From contig JOGW01000008.1 of assembly GCA_000721375.1 (NCBI GenBank), forward strand, positions 248,001 to 312,000: a stretch of DNA of 64,000 bases, written 5' to 3'. The translations under genes were made by a program, and so were the position numbers. This document shows positions 1 through 8,499 of this stretch, piece by piece. This DNA comes from Streptomyces sp. NRRL B-3428. Lineage in GTDB: Bacteria; Actinomycetota; Actinomycetes; Streptomycetales; Streptomycetaceae. The stretch's first letter is position 1. Each line of letters begins with the position of its first letter. The notes beneath the pieces were generated by a model. The model did no database searches. It had not been told where the DNA came from and saw only the letters and a program-made list of their open reading frames with translations.

Positions 1-1
1 C

Positions 2-1501
2 CTCAACCCGGTGATCGCCACGCCCGAAGGCGCCATGGCGGCCGACATCCGGGTGATCCTCACGGACGAGCTGCCCAAGCAGCGCCGCAAGTACGGCCGT
101 GACGAGATCCTGCGCTCGATGAAGCGGCTGATGCAGCCGCGCTCGGTGGCCGTGATCGGCGCCTCCAACGAGCAGGGCAAGATCGGCAATTCGGTCATGC
201 GCAACCTCATCGACGGCGGCTTCGCCGGAGAGATCCACCCGGTGAACCCCAAGGCCGATGACATTCTGGGCCGCAAGGCGTACAAGAGTGTCACGGACGT
301 TCCCGGTGAGGTGGATGTGGCGGTCTTCGCGATCCCCGCCAAGTTCGTGGCATCGGCGTTGGAGGAGGTCGGGCGCAAGGGCATATCCAACGCGGTCCTC
401 ATCCCCTCGGGCTTCGCCGAGACCGGTGAGCACGAGCTCCAGGACGAGATCGTGGAGATCGCCGAGCGCCATGGCGTACGTCTCCTCGGGCCCAACATCT
501 ACGGCTACTACTCGACGTGGCAGGACCTCTGCGCCACGTTCTGCACGCCGTACGACGTCAAGGGCGGCGTCGCCCTGACCAGCCAGTCCGGTGGTATCGG
601 AATGGCGATCCTGGGCTTCGCCCGTACGACGAAGACCGGTGTGTCGGCGATCGTCGGCCTCGGCAACAAGTCGGACCTCGACGAGGACGACCTGCTCACC
701 TGGTTCGGCGAGGACCCCAACACCCAGGTCGTCGCCATGCACTTGGAGGACCTCAAGGACGGGCGGGCCTTCGTGGAGGCCGCGCAGGCGACCGTCCCGA
801 AGAAGCCGGTGATCGTCCTCAAGGCCGGGCGTACGGAGGCCGGCGCCAAGGCGGCCGGTTCGCACACCGGCGCCCTCGCCGGCGACGACGCGGTGTACGA
901 CGACATCCTCAAGCAGGCGGGCGTGATCAGGGCGCCCGGTCTCAACGACATGCTCGAGTACGCGCGTGCGCTGCCGGTGCTGCCCACCCCCAAGGGCGAC
1001 AACGTCGTGATCATCACCGGCGCCGGTGGCAGCGGTGTGCTGCTCTCCGACGCAGTGATGGACAACGGCCTCGAGCTGATGGAGATTCCGGAGGATCTGG
1101 ACGCGGCCTTCCGGAAGTTCATCCCGCCGTTCGGTGCCGCGGGCAACCCCGTGGACATCACCGGCGGCGAACCCCCCTCCACGTACGAGGCGACCATCCG
1201 TCTCGGCCTGGAGGACCCGCGGATCCACTCCCTGGTGCTCGGCTACTGGCACACGATCGTCACTCCCCCGATGGTCTTCGCCGAGCTCACCGCGAAGGTG
1301 GTGGCCGAGTTCAAGGAACGCGGCATCGAGAAGCCGGTGGTCGCGTCGCTCGCGGGCGATGTCGAGGTCGAAGAGGCCTGCCAGTACCTCTTCGAGCACG
1401 GCGTCGTCGCCTATCCCTACACAACGGAGAAGCCGGTCGCGGTGCTCGGCGCGAAGTATCGCTGGGCGCGTGCGGCGGGGTTGTTGGGAGGCGGTCGATG
1501 A
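2..1501 (+). CDS. Acetate--CoA ligase family protein (ADP-forming type), 3' part
   Basis: The frame is open to the left edge, so the gene is cut. The first residues (LNPVIATPEGAMAADIRVIL) look like the end of an ATP-grasp domain, which implies an ATP-grasp(beta)-then-alpha fusion. Next come a CoA-binding Rossmann domain (RSVAVIGASNEQGKIGNSV), a succinyl-CoA-ligase-like domain (LTSQSGGIG) and a second ligase domain. The SHTGALAG segment matches the region holding the phospho-histidine of ADP-forming acyl-CoA synthetases. The reaction would join a carboxylic acid to CoA with ATP. It is followed closely by an oxalate/formate-type antiporter. In Streptomyces this family commonly sits with oxalyl-CoA decarboxylase and formyl-CoA transferase genes, so activation of oxalate or formate is a reasonable inference. 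The substrate cannot be read from the sequence. Confidence 0.88.
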   Translation, partial: LNPVIATPEGAMAADIRVILTDELPKQRRKYGRDEILRSMKRLMQPRSVAVIGASNEQGKIGNSVMRNLIDGGFAGEIHPVNPKADDILGRKAYKSVTDVPGEVDVAVFAIPAKFVASALEEVGRKGISNAVLIPSGFAETGEHELQDEIVEIAERHGVRLLGPNIYGYYSTWQDLCATFCTPYDVKGGVALTSQSGGIGMAILGFARTTKTGVSAIVGLGNKSDLDEDDLLTWFGEDPNTQVVAMHLEDLKDGRAFVEAAQATVPKKPVIVLKAGRTEAGAKAAGSHTGALAGDDAVYDDILKQAGVIRAPGLNDMLEYARALPVLPTPKGDNVVIITGAGGSGVLLSDAVMDNGLELMEIPEDLDAAFRKFIPPFGAAGNPVDITGGEPPSTYEATIRLGLEDPRIHSLVLGYWHTIVTPPMVFAELTAKVVAEFKERGIEKPVVASLAGDVEVEEACQYLFEHGVVAYPYTTEKPVAVLGAKYRWARAAGLLGGGR

Positions 1502-1519
1502 GCTGACCGAGCTCACCAC

Positions 1520-1551
1520 GGGGCCTGCGGTGACCGCTCGCCGCAGGCCCC
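1520..1551 (+). terminator. GC-rich hairpin after the acyl-CoA synthetase
   Basis: An 11-bp perfect stem (GGGGCCTGCGG pairing with CCGCAGGCCCC) with a 10-nt loop starts 19 nt after the stop codon. There is no U-tract, as is usual in Streptomyces. It may attenuate rather than fully end transcription into the antiporter gene. Confidence 0.6.
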
Positions 1552-1619
1552 GGCACCGGAAGGAAGTTGGACAGGGGGCGCTGGCCAGGCTTCTTCGACG
1601 CTAGGGGTGCTGAAGCTCA

Positions 1620-3008
1620 ATGACTACAACTGATCTTTCTGCGTCGGCTCCATATCGGGAGCTGACGGACAAGAACGGCCGGGTTTACCGCGTGGGTGAA
1701 TCCGACATCGACATCATGGGTCGTAAGCGGAAGTGGATGGTCATCCTGCCGTGGGTGGGCATGATGGGCATCTCCTCCGCCGAGTACGCCTTCGCGTCCG
1801 CGGAGGACACACTGCACAAGGCGCATCTGTGGTCCTCGAACAGCATCTTCTGGATGCTGACGGTGTGGGTGTTCTGTCAGGCCGCGGTCGCCTTCCCGGC
1901 GGGACGGCTGCGTGAGAGCGGGAAACTGCCGGCCCGCTGGGCGATGATGCTGGGCGCGCTCGGCACATTCATGGGCTACTTGTCACTCGCCTACGCGCCG
2001 CATGTCGTTCTCGCGTTCATCGGGTTCGGCATGTTCAGCGGCATGGGCGCGGGAATGGTCTATGCCACCTGCGTGAACATGGTGGGCAAGTGGTATCCGG
2101 AGCGGAAGGGCGGCAAGACCGGATTCGTCAACGGCGGTTTCGCCTACGGTTCGGTGCCGTTCGTCTTCCTCTTCAAGGGCGTCATGGACCTGAGCAACTA
2201 TCAGGTCATTCTGGTCTCGGTGGGTGTCTTCCTCGCCGCGATCGTGGCTGTCGCCGGCTACTTCTTCAAGGACCCGCCGAAGAACTGGTGGCCTGCCGAG
2301 GTCGACCCGCTGAACCCGCCGGACGATCCGCGCGCACGCCGCGCGCTGGAGAAGAACCCGCCCGCCGTCAAGCAGTTCACCCCTGGGGAGGCCTGGAAGA
2401 CCGGCCGTGTGGCCGTGATGTGGTTCTGTCTGGCGTGTACGTCCGGCGTGAACATCTTCGGCATCGCGTTCCAGATCGACATCGGCGAGGAGGCCGGATT
2501 CGCCGCCGGCATCGTGGCGACGGCCATGGCGTTCAAGGCGATCGTCAACGGCACAGGGCGCGGTGTGATCGGCTGGCTCTCCGACCTCTACGGCCGTAAG
2601 CAGTGCCTGATCGCGGTCTGCCTCATTCTGGGTTCGGCCCAGTTCGGCATCATCTGGGCCGCCGACGCGAAGAACCTGACGATGTTCCTGGTCTTCTCCG
2701 CGATCTCCGGCTTCGGTGGCGGCGCGATCTTCCCGATGTTCGCGGCGATGACCGCGGACTACTTCGGCGAGAACAACAACGCCAGCAACTACGGCATGGT
2801 CTACAGCTCGAAACTCGTGTCGGGCCTGGGTGCGGGCATGGGCGCTGTGGTCGTCACCGCCTGGGGTCTCAACGGCGCCTTCACACTGGCCGGTTGCATC
2901 GCGTACTTCGCATGCATCGTGGCGCTCTTCCTCAAGGCGCCGGGACGCGACTACCGGGGTCGTCTGATCAAGGAGAACCCCAAGCCCATCAGCCGCGAGG
3001 TGATGTAA
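1620..3008 (+). CDS. OFA-family MFS antiporter (oxalate/formate type)
   Basis: This 462-aa membrane protein of the major facilitator superfamily has about 12 hydrophobic segments and a cytoplasmic loop in the middle (roughly residues 225-260, rich in Pro, Arg and Lys). The order of segments, the WYPERKGGKTGFVNGGFAYG loop and the DLYGRK loop fit the oxalate:formate antiporter group, which exchanges extracellular dicarboxylate for intracellular monocarboxylate. The N-terminus has a hydrophilic extension of about 35 residues before the first membrane segment. It lies 118 bp after the acyl-CoA synthetase on the same strand. Together they look like the end of an oxalate uptake and catabolism operon. 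The ATG at 1620 has only a weak ribosome-binding site (GCTGAAG). A second, shorter OFA-type transporter lies near 27.2-28.6 kb. Confidence 0.87.
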   Translation: MTTTDLSASAPYRELTDKNGRVYRVGESDIDIMGRKRKWMVILPWVGMMGISSAEYAFASAEDTLHKAHLWSSNSIFWMLTVWVFCQAAVAFPAGRLRESGKLPARWAMMLGALGTFMGYLSLAYAPHVVLAFIGFGMFSGMGAGMVYATCVNMVGKWYPERKGGKTGFVNGGFAYGSVPFVFLFKGVMDLSNYQVILVSVGVFLAAIVAVAGYFFKDPPKNWWPAEVDPLNPPDDPRARRALEKNPPAVKQFTPGEAWKTGRVAVMWFCLACTSGVNIFGIAFQIDIGEEAGFAAGIVATAMAFKAIVNGTGRGVIGWLSDLYGRKQCLIAVCLILGSAQFGIIWAADAKNLTMFLVFSAISGFGGGAIFPMFAAMTADYFGENNNASNYGMVYSSKLVSGLGAGMGAVVVTAWGLNGAFTLAGCIAYFACIVALFLKAPGRDYRGRLIKENPKPISREVM

Positions 3009-3035
3009 CACCACCGATTCCCTTCTTGGCACGTC

Positions 3036-3067
3036 AGGGCCCGTCCGCTTCTTCAGGGGCGGGCCCT
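3036..3067 (+). terminator. Terminator after the antiporter gene
   Basis: The inverted repeat AGGGCCCG/CGGGCCCT with a 16-nt internal segment begins 28 nt after the stop codon of the antiporter gene and should end the oxalate operon. Confidence 0.7.
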
Positions 3068-3095
3068 TGCCGTCTTTCTCCAGTGAATCACCGAG

Positions 3096-3111
3096 ATTGC
3101 ATACAGTCTAC
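3096..3111 (+). promoter_or_regulatory. GntR/FCD-type operator, copy 1 (orphan position)
   Basis: ATTGCATACAGTCTAC is one of four closely similar 16-mers in the window. The others are at 27011, 28687 and 30073. It matches the copy in front of formate dehydrogenase at the first 12 positions and the copy in front of the GntR gene at 13 of 16. Oddly, it sits between two terminators with no obvious gene to control: the upstream operon has already ended and the next gene converges from the right. Confidence 0.6.
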
Positions 3112-3119
3112 TATCTCAA

Positions 3120-3200
3120 GTGAAGTGCGGCGTGGCTCACAGCCACCAAGTAGCCGCGGACATGCGTCAGTTCACCGGCCGGGCGCCGAAAAGCCCCTGA
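3120..3200 (+). CDS. Possible 26-aa peptide between operator and terminator
   Basis: A GTG-started frame of 27 codons starts 8 nt after the orphan operator, and its TGA falls inside the left arm of the strong hairpin at 3187-3227. An internal ATG would give a 12-aa version. No ribosome-binding site is visible, so it would have to be leaderless, and the product resembles nothing I recognise. The alternative is a short non-coding transcript, or no gene at all. It is listed because it is the only thing the operator could drive on the plus strand. Confidence 0.2.
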   Translation: MKCGVAHSHQVAADMRQFTGRAPKSP

Positions 3201-3227
3201 CCGCTCATTGCGGTCAGGGGCTTTTCG
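3187..3227. terminator. Strong bidirectional terminator, 18-bp perfect stem
   Basis: The arms run 3187-3204 and 3210-3227 with a 5-nt loop. The outer part is CGAAAAGCCCC/GGGGCTTTTCG, so a run of T follows the GC core in both directions. It serves the minus-strand TIM-barrel gene ending at 3240 and would also stop any plus-strand transcript arising near 3100. Confidence 0.85.
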
Positions 3228-3239
3228 GGCCAGACGAGG

Positions 3240-4286
3240 TCAGCCCCCGCACCGCTCCCGCAGCGAGTGCAGATGCTCGCTCGACTTGCGGGCGAACGCG
3301 AAGGACTCGACGGGCTGGTCGTGTTCGGCCTGCCAGTGGTGGTAGCGGCGGCCGTTGTGGGACTTGCGGGTCACCTCCGAGAGGAACGTCTTGTAGTCGA
3401 TGTCGCCGTCCCCGACGTCCGTCATGCGGTAGCCGTACGTCGACGTCGGGTCCTTCGTGCCGTCCTTGACGTGGAACAGCGGGTAACGGTGCGGCTGGCG
3501 CAGGACGTAGCGCAGCGGGTCGAAGGGGCGCGGGGTGCCGTCGACCTGCTTGGAGAAGCGGAACTGGCCCGAGTAGGCCCAGAAGATGTCCATCTCGAGG
3601 AAGACCAGGTCAGGGTCGGTCTCCGCGAGGAGGACGTCGTAGAGGCGGACGTTCGGCTTGTCCGAGGCGAACATGAACTCCTCGGAGTGGTTGTGCTGGT
3701 AGAACTTCATGCCGCGCTTCCTGGCCGCGGCTCCATAGGTGTTGAACTCCTCGGCGGCCCGCTTCCAGCCGTCGACCGTGTCGCCGTAGCGGAACGGGCC
3801 GGACGCCGTGCCGATGTGCTTGAGGCCGAGGGCTTCGGCGTCGTCGAGGACCTTGGTGAGGTTCGTCGCGAAGGTGTAGGCGTTCGGGTCGTTGGAGTAG
3901 TAACCGACGTGGCTGCCGATCCCGTTGAGGCCGTAGTCACGTGTCAGCTGCTTGAGCTGGGCGAGGGTGATGGCGCCCGCCGAGCCCTGGGTGTAGCCGG
4001 CGTACTCGACCTCGTCGTAGCCGTACTTCTGAAGCTCGGCGAACACGGCGGCGAAACCGAGCGTGGAGACCTTGTCGCGCAGGCTGTAGAGCTGGATGCC
4101 GAGGCGGCCCTCGGGCAGCACGGGGCGGCCACGGCCGTGGGAGCCGGCCGAAGCCGCCTCCGCGGCGGCGGAGGGCGTGGCCGCGGCGCCGACCAGGGCG
4201 GCCGCGGAGACACCGGCGGCCACACCCAGCACATTTCGTCTGCTGAGACGCTGGGCGAGCTCCGGGTCCTGAGGAGTGCGTGCCAT
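3240..4286 (-). CDS. Tat-exported sugar phosphate isomerase/epimerase (TIM barrel)
   Basis: This 348-aa protein starts at an ATG preceded by AAAGGAG at 7 nt; the longer frame starting at 4316 lacks such a site. The N-terminus carries a twin-arginine signal (LSRRNVLGVAAGVSAAALVGAA) followed by an Ala/Pro-rich stretch typical of cleavage. The mature part begins GRLGIQLYSLRD, the usual opening of xylose-isomerase-like TIM barrels of AP-endonuclease family 2. Likely metal ligands are in VFLEMDIFWAYSG and FHVKDGT. Such proteins act on sugars or polyols outside the cytoplasm in Streptomyces, but the substrate is unknown. It lies 111 bp downstream of the ebo operon on the same strand, with its own ribosome-binding site and a strong terminator. 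It could be a distal operon member or a separate unit. Confidence 0.82.
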   Translation of the reverse strand: MARTPQDPELAQRLSRRNVLGVAAGVSAAALVGAAATPSAAAEAASAGSHGRGRPVLPEGRLGIQLYSLRDKVSTLGFAAVFAELQKYGYDEVEYAGYTQGSAGAITLAQLKQLTRDYGLNGIGSHVGYYSNDPNAYTFATNLTKVLDDAEALGLKHIGTASGPFRYGDTVDGWKRAAEEFNTYGAAARKRGMKFYQHNHSEEFMFASDKPNVRLYDVLLAETDPDLVFLEMDIFWAYSGQFRFSKQVDGTPRPFDPLRYVLRQPHRYPLFHVKDGTKDPTSTYGYRMTDVGDGDIDYKTFLSEVTRKSHNGRRYHHWQAEHDQPVESFAFARKSSEHLHSLRERCGG

Positions 4287-4397
4287 GCGGGAACTCCTTT
4301 GATTCACGGTTTTCACGGGATTTCCGCCGTTGTCAGTGGCGTCTGGTTCAGTTGGTTCAGGTGGATCGCGGGACGGAGAAGCAGAGCCTCAAAGGGC

Positions 4398-5789
4398 TCA
4401 AGCCAGTCCCGCGAGGGTGAGCAACAGCGACTTCACATCGGTGGCCTTCAGGGGGCCGTCGACAGCGCGGGGGGTGGAGATCAGGATGAGCGGACCGTCT
4501 TGCGGATCGTCGGGGAGCCTGCCGTGGCTCCCGCGAATAGGTGACGGATCCAGGGGCACGACCGCCATGCGATAGCGCATGCCGAGTTTCTTGCGTGCCA
4601 GGGCCTTGGCCGCCTTGACCTTCACATAGGGGTCGAGGGGGTCCATGAAGAGTTCGACCGGGTCGTAGCCGGGTTTGCGGTGGATCTCGACGAGCTGCGC
4701 GAAGTCGGGCGCGCGGTCGTCGTCGAGCCAGTAGTAGTACGTGAACCAGGCGTCCGGCTGTGCGATGGCGACGAGCTCGCCGGAGCGCGGGTGGTCGAGG
4801 CCGTGGCTCTTCTTGCCCTCGTCGTCGAGGAGTTCGTCGATGCCCGCGAGGCCGGCCAGGGCTTCCTTCGTCGCGTCCATGTCCTCCGGGCTGCGGACGT
4901 AGATGTGCGCGAGCTGGTGGTCGGCCACGGCGAAGGCGCGTGAGGCGAAGGTGTCCAGGTACTCCATGCCGTCCTGGGTGTGCACCTCCAGGAGGCCTGC
5001 CCTGCGCAGGGCGCGGTTGATGTCCACATGGCGGCTGACGCGGGTGATGCCGTACTCGGACAGGGCGACCACCGTGCGGCCCTGGGCCTTCGCGTCGGCG
5101 AGGAGCGGGGCGAGGGCGGCGTCGATGTCCTTGGCCGCCTGCAGCGAGCGGGGGTCGTCCGGGCCGAAGCGCTGCAGGTCGTAGTCGAGGTGCGGGAGGT
5201 AGCAGAGCGTCAGGTCGGGGGTGCGGGTGCGCATGATGTGGCGCGTGGCGTCGATGATCCACTGCGAGGAGGTGAGATTCGCTCCGGGGCCCCAGAAGGT
5301 GAAGAGGGGGAACGTGCCGAATTTCTCGGTGAGTTCGTCGTGCAGTGCAGGCGGTCGCGTGTAGCAGTCGGGCTCTTTGCGGCCGTCGGCGTAATAGACG
5401 GGACGGGGGGTCACGATGATGTCGGTGTCCGCGCCCATGGCGTACCACCAGCAGATATTGGCGACCGAGTAGCCGGGGTGCACCCGGCGGGCGGCGTCCC
5501 AGAGTTTGTCGCCGGTCACCAGGCGGTTGTGCTGGCGCCACAGCAGTACGTCGCCCAGTTCGCGGAAGTACCAGCCGTTGCCGACGATGCCGTGTTCGGC
5601 GGGCAGCGTGCCGGTGAGGAAGGTGGACTGGGCGGCGCAGGTGACGGCGGGCAGGACGGTGCCGAGCGTGGCCTGGGAGCCGTCCGCGGCAAGGGACTTG
5701 AGGTTAGGCATATGCGCGAGCAGACGGGGGGTGAGGCCGACGACGTCCAGGACGAGGAGCGGAGTCGGGGCGGCGTCCGGCGAGGTCAT
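4398..5789 (-). CDS. eboF: EboF-like nucleotide pyrophosphatase/phosphodiesterase family protein
   Basis: This 463-aa protein of the alkaline phosphatase superfamily opens with PLLVLDVVGLTPRLL, where the metal-binding Asp is expected. It continues with TLGTVLPAVTCAAQSTFLTGTLPAEHGIVGNGWYF, where a Thr in the T-C/A-Q-S segment is the expected nucleophile region. Further metal-binding candidates are YLPHLDYDLQRFGP and ALSEYGI. The usual substrates are phosphodiesters or nucleotide-linked metabolites. There is no signal peptide, so it is probably cytoplasmic. It is the last gene of the ebo-type operon and overlaps eboE by 4 bp (ATGA). The family assignment is strong; the exact substrate in ebo systems is not established. 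Confidence 0.85.
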   Translation of the reverse strand: MTSPDAAPTPLLVLDVVGLTPRLLAHMPNLKSLAADGSQATLGTVLPAVTCAAQSTFLTGTLPAEHGIVGNGWYFRELGDVLLWRQHNRLVTGDKLWDAARRVHPGYSVANICWWYAMGADTDIIVTPRPVYYADGRKEPDCYTRPPALHDELTEKFGTFPLFTFWGPGANLTSSQWIIDATRHIMRTRTPDLTLCYLPHLDYDLQRFGPDDPRSLQAAKDIDAALAPLLADAKAQGRTVVALSEYGITRVSRHVDINRALRRAGLLEVHTQDGMEYLDTFASRAFAVADHQLAHIYVRSPEDMDATKEALAGLAGIDELLDDEGKKSHGLDHPRSGELVAIAQPDAWFTYYYWLDDDRAPDFAQLVEIHRKPGYDPVELFMDPLDPYVKVKAAKALARKKLGMRYRMAVVPLDPSPIRGSHGRLPDDPQDGPLILISTPRAVDGPLKATDVKSLLLTLAGLA

Positions 5790-6955
5790 GGCAGCTCCTT
5801 GAGGCCCAGGTCGACGAGGAGGTCACGGGCGAGGGTGAGTTCGGCGGCGATGCCGTCGGCGAGCTGGGTGCGGGCGCGCGGGCGTAGTTCGTCGGGCAGG
5901 GCCTGCCAGGTGTACGTCTCGACCTCCAGGTGCCTGGTGAGCGGTGTCGTGCCGCCCACCAGGCGGGTCAGGAAGTCCTTGAGGACATCGACGGTGGAGG
6001 TGAGCGGCGGCGCAGGGGCCGCGTGCAGCGGGACGTGGAAGTGGGAGCGCCAGGGGGCGGTCTCGGGCAGGGCGTTGCCGTCGAGGGCCTCGCCCAGGTC
6101 GTCGGTGCCGTGCAGCCGGCCGGCCGCACGGGTGCGGGTCTGGTGCAGGAAGCGGGGTTCGTCGAAGGCCGCCAAGGCAGCGCGCACCTCGGGCAGTTGG
6201 GGCTGCTCGGCGTGCAGGGCGGCGGAGAGCTGGACCTTGTGGATGGGGATGCCCGCGACGGCCAGGGCGTCGAGGGCCGACTGCGGATCTTCGAAGGAGG
6301 TGGCGAGATGGCAGGTGTCCACGCAGATGCCGATGCGGTCATGGCCGACGTCGGCCAGCGGGGCGATCGCGTCGGCCGTGGTCTCCACCGTGCAGCCCGG
6401 TTCGGGTTCGAGGCCGATGCGGATGGAGCGGCCGGTGAGTTCCTCGAGGGCGTCCAGGCGCTGGGCGAGCGTGGTGAGCGCCTTGCGCGCGGTGGCGGCG
6501 CTCACCTCGTCGTAGGCCGTGCGCCAGGCGAGCGGCAGGGTCGAGATACTGCCCTCGGTGGCGTCGTCGGGGAGCAGCGAGGTGAGCAGGCGCGCCAGAT
6601 CGGTGGTGTGCGTGAGGCGTTCGGGATCGGCCCAGTCCGGCTTGTACACGAGGTACTTGACCTCTTCGGCGCCGAAGCCCTCGTACGGGAAGCCATTCAG
6701 GGTGACCACTTCGAGGCCACGCCGGTCGAGCTCGGCGCGCAGTCCGCGCAGGGCGGCGGGGTCCGCGATCAGGGCCCGGGCGGCGTCGCGCGCGAGCCAC
6801 AGGCCGATGCCCAGGCGGTCGCGGCCGAGGCGTTTGCGGACGGGTTCGCAGTGGTCGCGGAGCTGGGCGAGTACACCTTCGAGCGTTTCGGCGGGATGGA
6901 CGTTCGTGCAGTACGAGAGGTGGACGGTGGACCCGTCGGGGTGGCGGAAGCGCAT
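5786..6955 (-). CDS. eboE: Metabolite traffic protein EboE (TIM barrel)
   Basis: This 389-aa protein begins with HLSYCTNVHPAETLEGVLAQL, the characteristic opening of EboE proteins. It carries TIM-barrel segments IGLEPEPGC, GICVDTCHLATSFED, KVQLSAAL and HFHVPLH that supply acidic and histidine metal ligands, as in xylose-isomerase-like enzymes. EboE belongs to the ebo set, which in cyanobacteria has been linked to moving a scytonemin precursor to the periplasm; the chemistry is unknown. Here it sits between EboB (3-bp gap) and EboF (4-bp overlap), so the products are probably made in fixed proportion. Confidence 0.88.
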   Translation of the reverse strand: MRFRHPDGSTVHLSYCTNVHPAETLEGVLAQLRDHCEPVRKRLGRDRLGIGLWLARDAARALIADPAALRGLRAELDRRGLEVVTLNGFPYEGFGAEEVKYLVYKPDWADPERLTHTTDLARLLTSLLPDDATEGSISTLPLAWRTAYDEVSAATARKALTTLAQRLDALEELTGRSIRIGLEPEPGCTVETTADAIAPLADVGHDRIGICVDTCHLATSFEDPQSALDALAVAGIPIHKVQLSAALHAEQPQLPEVRAALAAFDEPRFLHQTRTRAAGRLHGTDDLGEALDGNALPETAPWRSHFHVPLHAAPAPPLTSTVDVLKDFLTRLVGGTTPLTRHLEVETYTWQALPDELRPRARTQLADGIAAELTLARDLLVDLGLKELP

Positions 6956-6958
6956 GGC

Positions 6959-7807
6959 TCACTCACCGCCGCGCAGGATGGAGTTCCCCTCGTGCGTGGC
7001 CTCGGTGCCCGCGACGTCGAGGGCGAGGCGTCCGCTGAGTCCGTAGAAGGCGAGCGGGTTGCGCCACAGGACCCGGTCCACCTCGTCGTCGGTGAATCCG
7101 GCGGCGAGCATCGCGTCACCGACCTTGCGGGTCTTGAGCGGATCGCTCTTTCCCCAGTCCGCGGCCGAGTTCACCAGGACCTTCTCGGGGCCGTACTCCT
7201 TGAGGATCGCGACCATCCGGTCCTCGTCCATCTTGGTGTCGGGATAGACCGAGAAGCCGAGCCAGCAGCCGGCGTCCTTGGCGTCCTTGACCGTGGTCTC
7301 GTTGAGGTGGTCGAGCAGGACGCGGTCGAGGGCGAGCGGGGACTCGCGGACCACGTCGATCGTGCGGTGCAGGCCTGCGAGCTTGTCGCGGTGCGGGGTG
7401 TGCACGAGCGCGGGGAGTTCGGCGTCGGCCGCCATCTCCAGCTGGGCGGACAGGGCGGTGTCCTCGGCCGGGGTCATCGAGTCGTAGCCGATCTCGCCGA
7501 CGGCCACCACGTTGTCCTTGACCAGATAGCGCGGCAGTTGGTCCAGGACGGGGGTGCAGCGGGGGTCGTTCGCCTCTTTGGGGTTGAGGGCGATCGTGCA
7601 GTGGTGCGCGATCCCGTACTGCGCGGCGCGGAAGGGCTCCCAGCCCAGGAGCGAGTCGAAGTAGTCGTAGAAGGAGGAGGGGGAGGTGCGCGGCTGGCCC
7701 AGCCAGAAGGCCGGTTCGACGACGGCTCGGACGCCGGCCGCGTACATGGCCTCGTAGTCGTCGGTGGTGCGGGACGTCATGTGGATGTGGGGGTCGAAGA
7801 TGCGCAT
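6959..7807 (-). CDS. eboB: EboB-like TatD-family metal-dependent hydrolase
   Basis: This 282-aa protein starts at an ATG (7805-7807) that overlaps the eboA stop codon by one base. The opening MRIFDPHIHMTSRT gives the H-x-H metal motif of amidohydrolase-like TatD proteins. Later ligands are likely in VGEIGYDSMTP (Glu), LVHTPHRDK (His), LLDHLNE (His) and NSAADWG (Asp). The metal site therefore looks complete. TatD relatives are nucleases or hydrolases, but EboB has no defined substrate. The longer upstream reading frame (to 8053) runs into eboA in another frame and was rejected. Confidence 0.85.
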   Translation of the reverse strand: MRIFDPHIHMTSRTTDDYEAMYAAGVRAVVEPAFWLGQPRTSPSSFYDYFDSLLGWEPFRAAQYGIAHHCTIALNPKEANDPRCTPVLDQLPRYLVKDNVVAVGEIGYDSMTPAEDTALSAQLEMAADAELPALVHTPHRDKLAGLHRTIDVVRESPLALDRVLLDHLNETTVKDAKDAGCWLGFSVYPDTKMDEDRMVAILKEYGPEKVLVNSAADWGKSDPLKTRKVGDAMLAAGFTDDEVDRVLWRNPLAFYGLSGRLALDVAGTEATHEGNSILRGGE

Positions 7808-8499
7808 CAGTGCTCCTGGGGGGACGCGGCGGAGGCGGCGGGCTCGGCGGGCGGCTCGGAGACGGCCTCGGCGCCGACGGCGGTGCCGGCCTCGGTGAGC
7901 GCGAGGACTCGGTGCAGGTCGCCGGGGACGGGGCGGCCTGCGGCGGTGCGTTCGCGGGCGTAGTCGCCGAGCATGCGGGCGAGTTCGCCGTCGCCTCGGG
8001 CTCGGTCGGACAGGGCTGCGACCGCGTCGACACCGACGCCGGTGAACAGGCACTTGAGGACTGCGTGACGCCAGGCGTGGGCGTCGAGGTGCTCGGCGCC
8101 GTACGGGCCGACGGCTGCCGCGACGAGTGAGGTGTCGTTGGTGCGCAGCGCGTCCTCGGTGAGTCCGAGGGCCTCGGGCCCGGGGACCAGGTGGTCGAGG
8201 GAGTGCAGTACGGCGCGGCGTTCGGCGGCGGTGCCCTGTTCGTAGAGGCGGGTCAGGGTGGCGGCTTCGGCGCGGGCCGCGTGCAGGAGGAGCAGCCGGA
8301 CCGCGTCGGCGTGCTCCGCTCCACAGCGACGGCCGGCCTGGGCGAAGCGCAGCTCCCAGGCGGGCACGGGGCCTTGGCCGGCCTGGGGCCGTTCCGTGGC
8401 GGCGGCGGTCAGGGCCTGGTCGAGCCAGGCCCTGGCGTCGTCGTCGAGGGCGGATGCGAGGCCGGCGCGCAGAGCGGCGATGGCGGGGGTGGTGGTCAT
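7807..8499 (-). CDS. eboA: EboA domain-containing protein
   Basis: This 230-aa protein is predicted to be mostly helical and rich in Ala, Leu and Arg, with no membrane segment. Segments such as RRAVLHSLDHLVPGPEALGLTEDALRTNDTSLVAAAVGPYGAEHLDAHAWRHAVLKCLFTGV fit EboA, a family found only in ebo clusters and without known activity. The ATG at 8499 overlaps the preceding TIM-barrel gene by 4 bp, and its stop overlaps eboB by 1 bp. The last 25 residues are a low-complexity Ala/Glu/Pro tail. The frame is open further upstream, but that part is antisense-type Arg-rich sequence and was excluded. Confidence 0.85.
   Translation of the reverse strand: MTTTPAIAALRAGLASALDDDARAWLDQALTAAATERPQAGQGPVPAWELRFAQAGRRCGAEHADAVRLLLLHAARAEAATLTRLYEQGTAAERRAVLHSLDHLVPGPEALGLTEDALRTNDTSLVAAAVGPYGAEHLDAHAWRHAVLKCLFTGVGVDAVAALSDRARGDGELARMLGDYARERTAAGRPVPGDLHRVLALTEAGTAVGAEAVSEPPAEPAASAASPQEH

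Noticed and set aside
5930..7963. A 677-aa plus-strand open frame over eboE and eboB
   Set aside because: Its Val/Gly/Glu-rich, repeat-like composition and lack of motifs mark it as antisense shadow of the ebo genes.
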